From positions 372,001 through 436,000 of the forward strand of contig NZ_JAOWLB010000001.1 in assembly GCF_025751555.1 (NCBI RefSeq): a stretch of 64,000 nucleotides of DNA. Direction: 5' to 3'. How positions within the stretch are numbered: the stretch's first letter is position 1; each line of letters opens with the position of its first letter. The stretch comes from Ruegeria aquimaris. GTDB lineage: Bacteria; Pseudomonadota; Alphaproteobacteria; Rhodobacterales; Rhodobacteraceae. Below the pieces are notes generated by a model. That model did no database searches. It saw only the letters and a program-made list of their open reading frames with translations, and was not told the DNA's origin. Positions 11,739 to 21,632 of this stretch are shown piece by piece. The translations under genes and the position numbers were made by a program.

Positions 11739-11760
11739 CACTGATTAGCGTCAAATGCGC
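11729..11760. terminator. 11-bp perfect inverted repeat overlapping the hutF stop codon
   Basis: Arms GCGCATTTGAC (11729-11739) and GTCAAATGCGC (11750-11760) are exact complements around a 10-base loop. The hutF TGA (11736-11738) is inside the left arm. Only three Ts follow, so it may attenuate hutF-hutC readthrough, or be an operator for hutC, rather than being a full intrinsic terminator. Confidence 0.45.
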
Positions 11761-11825
11761 TTTACTCTCGGATCAAAATCTGGGCAATAACCAACGACGT
11801 TTTTACCAGCGGAAGGCCGTTGCTG

Positions 11826-12527
11826 TTGAAAAAACAGATGCGCACCAGTTTTCACGCGGTCCGGGACGAAGTCAAACGCCGGATCGAAGCCCGCATCTGG
11901 CCTCAGGGTGCGTTGCTGCCGACCGAGGCCGAGCTGGCCGAGGAATTCGGCTGTGCCCGTGCTACGGTCAATCGCGCCCTGCGCGAGTTGGCCGATCAGG
12001 GTTTTGTCGAACGCCGCCGCAAAAGCGGCACCCGCGTCAAGACAGCGCCGGTCAAGCAGGCCCGGTTCGAGATCGCCGTGGTGCGCCGCATCGTCGAGGA
12101 ACAGAATGCCGAGTACCGCTATGCCCTGGTCGAGCGCAACCTGGCCGAGGCACCGGCCTGGCTCGCCTCGCAGTTGGGCCTGGAAAGCGGCACGCGGGTG
12201 CTGCACCTGATGTGCATGCACTACGCCAACAACCGCCCCTTCCAGTTCGAGGAGCGCTGGGTCAACCTGCGCGCGGTGCCGGCCATTGAACAGGCAGACC
12301 TGACAAAGATCGGCCCCAATGAATGGCTGCTGAACGCCATTCCCTTTACGGACGCCGAGATCGCCTTTTCCGCCGTGGCCGCCGACAACCGGCTGGCCGA
12401 TTTCCTGGCCACAACGCCGGGCACCCCGGTCATGCTGCTGGAACGGACCACCTGGCTCAAGGGCCAGCCGGTGACCTTTGTCCGGATGACCCACCATCCG
12501 GGCTACCGGGTGCGCTCGGAATACTGA
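11826..12527 (+). CDS. hutC: Histidine-utilisation repressor, GntR/HutC family
   Basis: A transcription factor that in known hut systems represses the hut operons and is released by urocanate. Residues 5-70 form the winged helix-turn-helix, with LPTEAELAEEFGCARATVNRALREL as its core (positions about 30-54). The remainder is a UTRA ligand domain with the typical LESGTRVLHLM segment and a C-terminal FVRMTHHPGYRVR. TTG 11826 is chosen because GGAAGG is 9 bases upstream; TTG 11820 and ATG 11838 are also possible. Its position beside hutF and the nearby palindromes fits autoregulation. Confidence 0.88.
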   Translation: MKKQMRTSFHAVRDEVKRRIEARIWPQGALLPTEAELAEEFGCARATVNRALRELADQGFVERRRKSGTRVKTAPVKQARFEIAVVRRIVEEQNAEYRYALVERNLAEAPAWLASQLGLESGTRVLHLMCMHYANNRPFQFEERWVNLRAVPAIEQADLTKIGPNEWLLNAIPFTDAEIAFSAVAADNRLADFLATTPGTPVMLLERTTWLKGQPVTFVRMTHHPGYRVRSEY

Positions 12528-12636
12528 GCCCGCACAATTCTCGCGTCAGGCCTCGGCCCGACAAGGTTTGAATTTCTCCAAGCTTTGAACGAGAATACCC
12601 GCAGGTATTTGCCCACCTGCGCAATGGAGAGAAGTT

Positions 12637-14400
12637 TTGAAAAGACGCCTTTCCACCATCATGGCCGCCGATGTTGTCGGCTACTCGGCCCGGATGCAAC
12701 GTGACGAGACAGAGACCATCGAGCGGATGGCACGGCTGACATCGCTTCTCCGGGATAGTGCCGACAAGCACAACGGGCGTATCTTCAACCGTGCCGGAGA
12801 CGGCTTCTTCCTGGAGTTCTCAAGTCCCGTGGCCGCGGTGCGATGCGCCTACGGCATCCAGTTGCATCTGGCACAACCCGCGTCGCGCCAGGATATCGGG
12901 CTTGACCTGAGGATCGGGATGCATCTGGCGGATGTGATCGTGCAAGGCGAGGATCTTTTCGGCGACGGTGTCAACATCGCCAGCCGGATCGAAGGCGAGG
13001 CCGAGCCCGGCGCCGTCGTGATCAGCGGCGCGGTGTTCGAATACGCAAAGCGGGGCGCGCAACTCAGGTTCGAGAAACTTGGCGAAAGAACACTCAAGAA
13101 TATCGAACACCCGGTCACGCTCTATTCGGTGATCGGTGAGCTTGGCATGCAGAGCCTGGGCACGGCGGTGATCGAAGAACCCCGGCTGCCAGAACCGGCA
13201 GGGGGAGAGCGTCAGGCCAATTCAATTGCCGTCGTTCCCTTCAGGAATCTCAGCAGCGACCCCGATCAGGAATATTTCGCCGAGGGTCTGACGGACGACC
13301 TGATCACCGAGTTGGCGCGCTTTCCGGATGTGACGGTCATCTCGCGAAACGCCAGTTTCGGCCTGAAGGGCATCGACGCCCGGGCTCCTGACATCGGGCG
13401 CAGCCTTGCCGCACGATTCTGCCTCGAAGGTGGGGTTCGCAGGCTGGGATCTCGCATCCGGATCAGTGCCCACCTGACCGACACTGTAACAAACGAACAG
13501 GTCTGGGCGGAACGTGCCGATTGCAGCATGGAAGAGCTGTTCGATGTTCAGGACGATCTGGTGGCCAAGATCGTCTCCCGCGTGGCCGGTCAGATCGAGC
13601 GACAGGCCGAAGCACGGGCGCGCCGCAAACGTCCCATGGATCTGGAAGCATATGAATGCCTTATCCGTGGATTGTCCTATTATCGTCTCGGCGGCGTCAC
13701 CTTGGAAAACACGCAACAGGCGCTGCGCTGGTTCGACGAGGCGCTCAAGCGCGACCCCGAGTTCGGTCGGGCGCATGCCTGGCGCGCCTGCGCGCTGGCC
13801 ACGGTTGCCGAATGGACCGGCGAAGACGTCTGGGACGAGTTGGTGCGCGCCGGCAAGCGTGCGATCGAACTGGACGAAACCGATGCCGAAAGCCATCGCA
13901 TCGCCGGGTCGCTCGCCTTCTACCAATCGGATTTCGAGCTTGCCAGATACCATTTCGACCGCGCGCTGGACCTCAACCCCAGCCACGCCTACGTGGTCGG
14001 GCGTACGGGTGAGCTGTACAACTTCTTGGGCGACGGGAAGGCGGCGTTGACCTATCTGGACCGGGCCAAGATGCTCGATCCGTTTCTGCCGGAATATTGC
14101 CGCGAACTGGAAGCCGTGGCCCACTACGTTCTCGGCGATTTCGAGACATGTTTCCGCGTAGTGGGAGAGTTCGCGCGCCTGACCCGGCGCGCAGCTGCCT
14201 ATCGATCCGCCGCGGCGACGCAGTTGAACCAGCCCGACCTGGTCAAGAAATCCGCACACGATCTTCTGATGCTCGATCCGCAGTTCGACCCCGAGCTGTT
14301 CGTCCAGACGGAATACTACAAGGACCGCGATTTCGCGCATCTGCTGCGGGACCGGATTCGCGACGCGCTGTCCGCGGTTGCGGTCCCGATGGCAAGCTAG
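12637..14400 (+). CDS. Class III nucleotidyl cyclase-like protein with TolB-like and TPR domains (paralogue 1)
   Basis: A 587-residue three-part protein without a signal peptide. Residues 1-170 are a class III cyclase homology domain: metal-binding Asp12 and Asp55, transition-state Asn113 and Arg117, and Asp106 at the second purine-specifying site are present. The usual first purine-specifying Lys is replaced by Asn51. Residues about 185-315 match the TolB N-terminal-like module (VVPFRNLSSDPDQEYFAEGL), and the rest is TPR helices. TTG 12637 follows GGAGAGAAG. cAMP synthesis is plausible by family, but the Asn51 change makes substrate or activity uncertain. Confidence 0.85.
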   Translation: MKRRLSTIMAADVVGYSARMQRDETETIERMARLTSLLRDSADKHNGRIFNRAGDGFFLEFSSPVAAVRCAYGIQLHLAQPASRQDIGLDLRIGMHLADVIVQGEDLFGDGVNIASRIEGEAEPGAVVISGAVFEYAKRGAQLRFEKLGERTLKNIEHPVTLYSVIGELGMQSLGTAVIEEPRLPEPAGGERQANSIAVVPFRNLSSDPDQEYFAEGLTDDLITELARFPDVTVISRNASFGLKGIDARAPDIGRSLAARFCLEGGVRRLGSRIRISAHLTDTVTNEQVWAERADCSMEELFDVQDDLVAKIVSRVAGQIERQAEARARRKRPMDLEAYECLIRGLSYYRLGGVTLENTQQALRWFDEALKRDPEFGRAHAWRACALATVAEWTGEDVWDELVRAGKRAIELDETDAESHRIAGSLAFYQSDFELARYHFDRALDLNPSHAYVVGRTGELYNFLGDGKAALTYLDRAKMLDPFLPEYCRELEAVAHYVLGDFETCFRVVGEFARLTRRAAAYRSAAATQLNQPDLVKKSAHDLLMLDPQFDPELFVQTEYYKDRDFAHLLRDRIRDALSAVAVPMAS

Positions 14401-14403
14401 GGA

Positions 14404-14862
14404 TCAGCCGATCGGCCCCGGAAGGCGCTCCTCGCTCAGCAGCACGTTGGCCTCGACCTCGCCCGCGCCGGGCAGGGTCATGATGCGCCGCCGCAGCACC
14501 CGTTCGAAATCGCTCAGATCCCGCGCCACCACGCGCAGGCGATAGTCGTAGAGGCCCAGCACATGCTCGACCGTCTGCACCTCGGGGATGGCGCTGACGG
14601 CGCGTTCGAAATCCTCAAGGCTGACGCGCCCCTTGCGCGCCAGCTTGACCCCCAGGAACACGGTCACGCCAAATCCAAGCGCCTCGGCGTTCAGGCGCAG
14701 GCGGCGGCCCTTGATCACCCCCGCCTCCTCCAGCCGTCGGACGCGCCGCCAGGTGGCAGGCTGCGACAGGCCGAACCGGCGACCCAGCGCCCCCGCGCTC
14801 TGGCTGGCGTCCTGGATAAGCGCGCGCAGCAGCTTGCGGTCGATCTCGTCCAACTCGGTCAT
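14404..14862 (-). CDS. Lrp/AsnC-family transcriptional regulator
   Basis: 152 residues: an N-terminal winged helix (IDRKLLRALIQDAS, then the helix-turn-helix GRRFGLSQPATWRRVRRLEEAGVI) and a C-terminal RAM ligand domain with the VEHVLGLYDYRLRVVARD core. It overlaps the second Lrp gene by ATGA and lies behind it on the same strand, so the two are probably co-expressed. Divergent ilvC suggests control of branched-chain amino acid genes, an inference from context. Confidence 0.9.
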   Translation of the reverse strand: MTELDEIDRKLLRALIQDASQSAGALGRRFGLSQPATWRRVRRLEEAGVIKGRRLRLNAEALGFGVTVFLGVKLARKGRVSLEDFERAVSAIPEVQTVEHVLGLYDYRLRVVARDLSDFERVLRRRIMTLPGAGEVEANVLLSEERLPGPIG

Positions 14863-15314
14863 ACCGGCAGCACCTCGTCGCGCTTGACCCGCGCGATATG
14901 CATCAGCGCCTCGATATCGGCTATATGCGGCAGGGTCAGGATGCGGTCGCGATAAAGCTGCTGGTAATGGGCCATGTCGCGGGCAATCACCGACAGGCGC
15001 ACATCGACCCGGCCCAGAAAGGTTTGAATCTCGATCACCTCGGGCACCTTGCGGGCGGCCGCGATGAAATCGTCAAAGGCGCGCGGCTGCGTCTTGTCGA
15101 GCGTGACGCGCAAACTGACCTCGACCGCAAAGCCCAACGCCGCCCAGTCGATCACCGCCTCTTGGCCCCGGATGATGCCCGCAGCCTGCATCTTCTCGAT
15201 CCGCCGCCAGCAGACGCCCGAGCTGATCCGGCAGCGCTCGGCCAGTTCGGCGGCGCTGAGGCTGGGGTCGGCCTGATAATGGCGCAGGATGCGACGGTCG
15301 GTATCGTCAAGCAT
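14859..15314 (-). CDS. Lrp/AsnC-family transcriptional regulator
   Basis: 151 residues with the standard layout: a winged helix with the LDDTDRRILRHYQ start and the AELAERCRISSGVCWRRIEKM recognition region, then the RAM domain (VIEIQTFLGRVDVRLSVIARD). It is the promoter-proximal gene of the Lrp pair and faces ilvC across 131 bp. The two Lrp proteins clearly differ in sequence, so they are an ancient rather than a recent duplication; they could form mixed oligomers. Confidence 0.9.
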   Translation of the reverse strand: MLDDTDRRILRHYQADPSLSAAELAERCRISSGVCWRRIEKMQAAGIIRGQEAVIDWAALGFAVEVSLRVTLDKTQPRAFDDFIAAARKVPEVIEIQTFLGRVDVRLSVIARDMAHYQQLYRDRILTLPHIADIEALMHIARVKRDEVLPV

Positions 15315-15340
15315 GAATTTTTCAGATTTCTCTTATGTGA

Positions 15341-16468
<1,128 letters not shown>

Positions 16469-16490
16469 TCACCGGAGATCCGGAGATACA

Positions 16491-16517
16491 AGAGGCGCGC
16501 CGCTGGTGCGCCTCTTT
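16491..16517 (+). terminator. Intrinsic terminator of ilvC
   Basis: AGAGGCGC (16491-16498) pairs with GCGCCTCT (16508-16515) around a 9-base loop and the stem ends in a short T run, 23 bases after the ilvC stop. Confidence 0.75.
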
Positions 16518-16565
16518 GCATTTGTGCACCCGGCCTGTGCAATCGGGACCCATTGAGTGGCTAAT

Positions 16566-17153
16566 ATGCACACACATATTGCCGCCATGACCCAAAATAT
16601 CACTGTCACCAGAGAGAGACTGCCGACCGAAATGCAGGCTCTCCTTCGGGATTACCCGCGCGACACATGGCCGGGGCACCCGAACTTCGCCGCGTCGATC
16701 GAAAACTGGATGGGCGCTCACATCATGTTTCGCGACCTGTCGCGGCTCGTCCGCCATGACATGGAACGCTTGCTGGACAAGGAGTTGGACGAAGATGTTC
16801 ACGCAGAACGCCTGGGCCGCTTCGGCAATCTGCTGATCGGCAACCTGCATGGCCATCATACGTGGGAAGACCGAAAGTTCTTTCCTGAACTTCGGGCCGC
16901 AGACCGTCGCTTTGCCGAGGGGCTGGACGTGCTGGAATCCGACCATGTCTTGCTGGACGCCCAGCTGGAAAGGTTAAAAACAGCCTCCAACCGGCTGATC
17001 CAGCTGCAATACCTGGACCCGGCCCAGACCAATGGCGAGGCCCCCGAAGTGCTGGCCGCCGCCACCGCGATCGAGCAGCTGCTCGACCGGCATCTGGCCG
17101 ACGAAGAGGATCTGGCGGTGCCGATCCTGCTGCACCACAAGCTGCGGGGTTAA
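16566..17153 (+). CDS. Hemerythrin-like HHE-domain protein
   Basis: A 195-residue helical protein. It contains the spaced histidines and acidic residues of the HHE cation-binding fold: HIMFRDLSRLVRHDMERL, then GNLHGHHTWEDRKFFPEL, LESDHVLLD and a final RHLADEEDLAVPILLHH. Such proteins bind a di-iron centre and act in oxygen/NO sensing or iron handling in the cytoplasm. The start is not firm: GTG 16557, ATG 16566 and ATG 16587 are all in frame and none has a strong ribosome site. Isolated gene. Confidence 0.8.
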   Translation: MHTHIAAMTQNITVTRERLPTEMQALLRDYPRDTWPGHPNFAASIENWMGAHIMFRDLSRLVRHDMERLLDKELDEDVHAERLGRFGNLLIGNLHGHHTWEDRKFFPELRAADRRFAEGLDVLESDHVLLDAQLERLKTASNRLIQLQYLDPAQTNGEAPEVLAAATAIEQLLDRHLADEEDLAVPILLHHKLRG

Positions 17154-17182
17154 TCTTCGACCCAAACCGAACCGTCGCCCAT

Positions 17183-17207
17183 TGACCCCGGCACCGCGCC
17201 GGGGTCA
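17183..17207. terminator. 10-bp perfect hairpin after the hemerythrin-like gene
   Basis: TGACCCCGGC and GCCGGGGTCA are exact complements around a 5-base loop, 30 bases past the stop codon. No T run follows, so it may be a factor-dependent terminator or 3'-end stabiliser. Confidence 0.45.
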
Positions 17208-17236
17208 TCTGGCGCGGCCTGAACGAAAGCGCACAA

Positions 17237-18151
17237 GTGACCCAGACCCCAGACATTACCGGCAAGAGCTGGGCCATGATCGCCACGCTCGGCTTTGTCT
17301 GGGGCGGCACCTTTCTGGTCCAGGCGATGGCGCTGGAAACAGCGCCGCCCTTCTGGGTTGCCGCCGGGCGCATCGGCTTTGCCGCCCTGCTCACCGCCCT
17401 GGTCTGGCGGGTGCGCGGCGGGCGGATGTTCACCACCGAGGACACCGACTGGCCGACGCTGACCCTGGTGGCGGGCCTCTCCGCCGCCGCGCCCTTCATG
17501 CTGATCGCCTGGGGTCAGCAATACGTGACCTCCTCCTTTACCGGCGTGTCGATGGCGGCGGTGGCGCTGATCGTGCTGCCTCTGGCGCATTTCCTGCTGC
17601 CGGGCGAGCGGATGACATGGCGCAAGACCCTGGGCTTTGGCATCGGCTTTGCCGGGATCGTGCTGCTCATCGGCCCCGGCGCCTTCGCCAGCAGCGGCGC
17701 GGGGATGGAGCCTCTGGGGCGGCTCGCCTGCCTGTCGGCGGCGGGTTGCTATGCCACCAGCTCGGTGCTGATGCGGCGGCTGCCGCCGCTCGACCCGGTG
17801 GGCCTCTCGGCGGCGACGCTGCTGATCGGCTCGGCGGTGGTGATCCCGCTGGCATTGCTGAACCATGGCCTGCCGCCAAACCCCGGGGGCAAGGGGCTGA
17901 TGCTGATCGCGCTCCTTGGCCTGGTGCCGACAGCGGCGGCGAACCTGCTCCGGATCATCGTCGCCCGCACCGCCGGTCCGGTCTTCATGAGCCTGACCAA
18001 CTACCAGGTGCCGATCTGGTCGGTACTTCTGGGCGCGCTGGTGCTGGGCGAGCCGCTGCCACCCACCCTGCTCTGGGCGCTCCTGATGATCCTGACCGGC
18101 GTCGCGCTCAGCCAATATGGCGCGCTGCGTCGGCTGTTCAGCGGCCGTTGA
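17237..18151 (+). CDS. EamA/DMT-superfamily membrane transporter
   Basis: A 304-residue inner-membrane protein with about ten hydrophobic helices in two EamA repeats (first GFVWGGTFLVQAMALETAPPF, second starting near residue 155 with a conserved glycine-rich helix and ending at LLGALVLGEPLPP). The family exports metabolites or amino acids. GTG 17237 is the only start upstream of the first helix. Substrate cannot be told. It converges with glmM across a repeat element. Confidence 0.85.
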   Translation: MTQTPDITGKSWAMIATLGFVWGGTFLVQAMALETAPPFWVAAGRIGFAALLTALVWRVRGGRMFTTEDTDWPTLTLVAGLSAAAPFMLIAWGQQYVTSSFTGVSMAAVALIVLPLAHFLLPGERMTWRKTLGFGIGFAGIVLLIGPGAFASSGAGMEPLGRLACLSAAGCYATSSVLMRRLPPLDPVGLSAATLLIGSAVVIPLALLNHGLPPNPGGKGLMLIALLGLVPTAAANLLRIIVARTAGPVFMSLTNYQVPIWSVLLGALVLGEPLPPTLLWALLMILTGVALSQYGALRRLFSGR

Positions 18152-18161
18152 ACCGACCCTC

Positions 18162-18225
18162 GCTTCATTTCGCCAAAAATACTCCGGGGGAGTCGCGCAT
18201 CCGCGCGACGGGGGCAGCGCCCCCT
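18162..18225 (+). repeat. Dispersed intergenic element, long form (copy 3)
   Basis: TTCATTTCGCC, AAAATACTCCGGGGG, a GTCGCGC-ATCC-GCGCGAC hairpin, then GGGGGC-AGC-GCCCCC next to the glmM stop. On the glmM transcript both hairpins are followed by GTATTTTT. Confidence 0.85.
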
Positions 18226-19576
18226 AGGCCGGCGCGGATACCGCGTCGGCCACCGCCTCGACCACGCTGTCAACGGTCCGGGTCAGCAGCGCCTCATCCT
18301 CGCATTCGGCCATCACCCGGATCAGCGGTTCCGTCCCCGACTTGCGGATCAGCAACCGGCCCGACCCGTTGAGCGCGGCTTCCGCCTCGGCAATCGCCTG
18401 CTGCACCGGCGCCATCTCCAGCGGCGCCTGCCCGGCGGCATAGCGCACATTCTTCAACAGTTGGGGTACCGGGGTGAACTGCCGCGCCAGCGCGCTGGCA
18501 GGTTGGCCCGAGCGCACCATCTCGGCCAGAAAATGCAGCCCCGCCATCAGCCCGTCACCGGTGGTGGCAAAATCGCTCATCACGATATGACCCGATTGCT
18601 CGCCGCCCAGGTTGAAGCCGCCCTCGCGCATCCGCTCGACCACATAACGGTCGCCTACGGCGGTGCGCTCCAGCCCGATTCCCTGCCCGGCCAGGAACCG
18701 TTCCAGCCCCAGGTTCGACATCACTGTCGCCACCAGCGCGCCGCCTTTCAGCTGCCCCTCGGCCGCCCAGCGCGCCGCCAGCAGCGCCATCAACTGGTCG
18801 CCATCGGCGGGGGTGCCGGTCTCGTCGATCACGATCACCCGGTCCGCATCGCCATCCAGCGCGATACCGACATGGGCGCCATGCGCCACCACCTGTTCTG
18901 CCGCCGTCTGCGGATGGGTCGAGCCGCAGCCCCGGTTGATATTCAGCCCGTCGGGCGCAATGCCCACAGGGATCACATCGGCGCCCAGTTCCCACAGGAT
19001 CTCGGGTGCGGCGCGGTGGGCCGCGCCATTGGCGCAATCAACCACCACCTTGAGCCCATCGAGCCGCAGATCGCGCGGCAGCGAGGATTTCACCCGCTCG
19101 CCATAGCGGAACCGGGCGTCATCCACCCGCTTGGCGCGGCCGATATTCTGCGCCTGCGCCGGGCGCACGCCCTCTTCGATCAACGCCTCGATCTCGATCT
19201 CGGCCTGGTCGGACAGCTTGAACCCGTCCGGGCCAAAGAACTTGATGCCGTTGTCCTCGGCCGGGTTATGGCTGGCCGAGATCATCACCCCCAGATCGGC
19301 CCGCATCGAGCGGGTCATCAGCCCAACGGCGGGCGTCGGCACCGGGCCCAGCAGCAGCACATTCATGCCGGTCGAGGTCAGCCCGGCGGTCAGCGCGCTT
19401 TCCAGCATATAACCCGACAGGCGGGTGTCCTTGCCGATCACCACCCGGTGCACACCGCTGGCGTCGCGGCGGAAATAGCGGCCCACGGCGGCCCCGATCC
19501 TCAGCGCCATCTCGGCGGTCATCGGGTGGGTATTGGCGGTGCCCCGCACCCCGTCGGTTCCGAAAAGCTTGCGCAT
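18224..19576 (-). CDS. glmM: Phosphoglucosamine mutase
   Basis: Interconverts glucosamine-6-phosphate and glucosamine-1-phosphate for peptidoglycan and lipopolysaccharide precursors. The catalytic phosphoserine is Ser102 in [14 protein letters not shown], the metal loop is DGDADRV near residue 245, and the sugar-binding GGEQSGH and phosphate-binding [12 protein letters not shown] motifs follow. Length 450 is typical. It lies 40 bp behind folP as the last gene of a folB-folP-glmM operon. Confidence 0.97.
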   Translation of the reverse strand: MRKLFGTDGVRGTANTHPMTAEMALRIGAAVGRYFRRDASGVHRVVIGKDTRLSGYMLESALTAGLTSTGMNVLLLGPVPTPAVGLMTRSMRADLGVMISASHNPAEDNGIKFFGPDGFKLSDQAEIEIEALIEEGVRPAQAQNIGRAKRVDDARFRYGERVKSSLPRDLRLDGLKVVVDCANGAAHRAAPEILWELGADVIPVGIAPDGLNINRGCGSTHPQTAAEQVVAHGAHVGIALDGDADRVIVIDETGTPADGDQLMALLAARWAAEGQLKGGALVATVMSNLGLERFLAGQGIGLERTAVGDRYVVERMREGGFNLGGEQSGHIVMSDFATTGDGLMAGLHFLAEMVRSGQPASALARQFTPVPQLLKNVRYAAGQAPLEMAPVQQAIAEAEAALNGSGRLLIRKSGTEPLIRVMAECEDEALLTRTVDSVVEAVADAVSAPA

Positions 19577-19615
19577 CGCCGCCTCGCTGTCGTTCTGATC
19601 CTGTAAAGAGCAGCT

Positions 19616-20614
19616 TTAGCGGACCGCAGCCCACAGACGCAAGGCCTGCGCGGTTTCGGCCACGTCATGCACCCGCAAAATCTGGACGCCCTGCGCAAGC
19701 CCCGACAACCCAACGGAAATCGAACCCGGCGCGCGCGCCTCGGCCAGCGGTTCCTTGCCGATGGTGCCGATGAACCGCTTGCGCGAGACCCCCAGCAGGA
19801 TCGGACAGCCGATACCGTGGAACAGCGACAGGTTCCGCAAGAGCGTCAGGTTATGCGCCTGCGTCTTGCCGAACCCGATGCCGGGGTCGATCACGATCTG
19901 ACCGCGCGACAGACCCGCCGCCACCAGCCGGTCCACCTGCGTCGACAGGAAATCGTAAACATCCAGCAGCACATTGTCGTAATGCGGGTCCTGCTGCATC
20001 GTCGCCGGATCACCCTGCGCATGCATGATGCAGACCGGCGTGCTGGTCTCGGCGCAGAGCGGCGCCAGCCCGGCGTCAAAGGTAAACCCGGACACATCGT
20101 TGACCAGGCTCGCACCGGCGGCCAGCGCTGCCTCGGCCACCGCCGCCTTGCGGGTGTCGATGGAAATCGCGGTGCCGGTCTCGGCCCGGATCGCCTCGAT
20201 CACCGGCTCGATACGGCGGATTTCCTCGTCGACCGGCACTTCGGTGGCACCGGGACGGGTGGACTCGCCGCCGATATCCAGCAGCGAGACGTCCTGCGCC
20301 GCCATCGCCAGTGCCGCCTGCACGGCATCGGTGACGGCATAGTGCCGCCCGCCATCCGAAAAACTGTCGGGCGTGACGTTCAGGATCCCCATCAGATGCG
20401 GGCGGGACATCTCCAGCCCGGCAATGGCGTCGCGCGCACCCGTCAGCCGGTCCAGCACCCCAGCGGGAACATCCCCGGCCGGGACCACCTCGGATGTCCC
20501 GTCGCGGCACAGGCGTTCGGCATGGGTGAACCACAACGTGCCACCACCCAGCGGCACCGCGCCCCTGGGCCGTGCCGTTCCCTGCTGCACCAGCGGTCGG
20601 AAATAGTCGCTCAC
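19616..20614 (-). CDS. folP: Dihydropteroate synthase
   Basis: Condenses p-aminobenzoate with dihydropterin pyrophosphate to give dihydropteroate; the sulfonamide target. The TIM-barrel core starts near residue 74 with MGILNVTPDSFSDGG, followed by DIGGESTRPGA, SIDTRKAAVA, LVNDVSG and DPGIGFGK. The first 70 or so residues are an extension not found in the E. coli enzyme. Start GTG 20614 overlaps the folB stop (GTGA), indicating translational coupling. Confidence 0.96.
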   Translation of the reverse strand: MSDYFRPLVQQGTARPRGAVPLGGGTLWFTHAERLCRDGTSEVVPAGDVPAGVLDRLTGARDAIAGLEMSRPHLMGILNVTPDSFSDGGRHYAVTDAVQAALAMAAQDVSLLDIGGESTRPGATEVPVDEEIRRIEPVIEAIRAETGTAISIDTRKAAVAEAALAAGASLVNDVSGFTFDAGLAPLCAETSTPVCIMHAQGDPATMQQDPHYDNVLLDVYDFLSTQVDRLVAAGLSRGQIVIDPGIGFGKTQAHNLTLLRNLSLFHGIGCPILLGVSRKRFIGTIGKEPLAEARAPGSISVGLSGLAQGVQILRVHDVAETAQALRLWAAVR

Positions 20615-21531
20615 AGCTCGGCCTGTTCCACCGGCACCGCGCGCAAAGGCACTCCCGGATCGCCCGGCAATTCCGCCCCGATCACCAGCATCTCGCCCGC
20701 CTCGAAGGTCGCCGCGAACCAGGCCGCCAGCGCCACCGCGTCCGAGGGCTTGGCCGAAGGGCCATCCACCGCGTCCAGCACGATCTTGGACGGCGCCCAG
20801 ACGCAGATCTGGCCGTTCTTCATCGCCCAGTCCAGCTCGGTCCGCGTCGACACCACCTTGCAGCGCAGATCGCGCGCCGCCAGCCGCCAGGCATTCTGTT
20901 CGATGGCAAGCAGGTCGATCCGCCGCTGGGTCATCGCGTGACCGGTGCGTGGCACCGCCAGACCCGAGGCACCGACACAGATGATCAGCGGACGGTCGCG
21001 ATGCTCCAGCTGGTCGATCCAGCCCTTGAGATGGCCCGAGTCAATCGCCGCGTTCGACAGGTAGACCAGGCGCGGATGCGGGCGCAGGTCTTGGGTCTGA
21101 TCCACATGCAGCTTGTCGCGGCCGCGCACGATCTCGACCCCCAGCGCGCCGGGGCCACGATCCAGCTTCTCGATACGGACAAACACCCGCACCGCCTGCG
21201 GCTCGTGCAGGATCAGTTCCGCCACCCGCTCCGCCAGGGTTTCGAGCAGGTTCAGCCGCTCTTCCGCCAGGGCGCGGGCAATCGCCTCGGTCACCCGGTC
21301 ATAAGACAGGATCCGGTCCACGTCGTCGTCGATCGGGCCGGTCAGCGGCATCACCTCGACCACCACGTTGAAACAGATGCGCTGGGTGGTGCCGCGTTCG
21401 GCCTGAAAGGCGCCAATCTCGACCGCGACCACATGGTCGCGCAGCGAGATACGGTCCAGCGGGCCGCGGGTCGCCGTCGCCTCGGACCGCTCCGAGGGGT
21501 GGGCAAAGGCGAGGCGGATTTCGGAAACCAT
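20611..21531 (-). CDS. folB: Dihydroneopterin aldolase fused to a C-terminal amino-acid-kinase-like domain
   Basis: Residues about 20-125 are a FolB domain (RISLRDHVVAVEIGAFQAERGTTQ; the ETLAERVAELIL helix with its catalytic-type Glu), which cleaves dihydroneopterin to hydroxymethyl-dihydropterin. The protein is 306 residues, about 2.5 times the usual 120. Residues about 135-300 look like a degenerate amino-acid-kinase fold: a PLIICVGASG strand-loop, LLAIEQNAWRLA helix, GQICVWAPSKIVL and a closing AWFAATFEAGEMLVIG. The usual GGG and terminal Lys motifs are absent. Next to folP, so folate synthesis is the likely pathway; the second domain is inference. Confidence 0.85.
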   Translation of the reverse strand: MVSEIRLAFAHPSERSEATATRGPLDRISLRDHVVAVEIGAFQAERGTTQRICFNVVVEVMPLTGPIDDDVDRILSYDRVTEAIARALAEERLNLLETLAERVAELILHEPQAVRVFVRIEKLDRGPGALGVEIVRGRDKLHVDQTQDLRPHPRLVYLSNAAIDSGHLKGWIDQLEHRDRPLIICVGASGLAVPRTGHAMTQRRIDLLAIEQNAWRLAARDLRCKVVSTRTELDWAMKNGQICVWAPSKIVLDAVDGPSAKPSDAVALAAWFAATFEAGEMLVIGAELPGDPGVPLRAVPVEQAEL

Positions 21532-21632
21532 CGAGCGGGCCTTTCGGGTTCGTGGGTCACGTCCAGCCTAAATAGGCGCGAACCCCGCCTATAGCAGGGT
21601 GACAAACGCCATACCAGTCGCCGAATGCGGCA

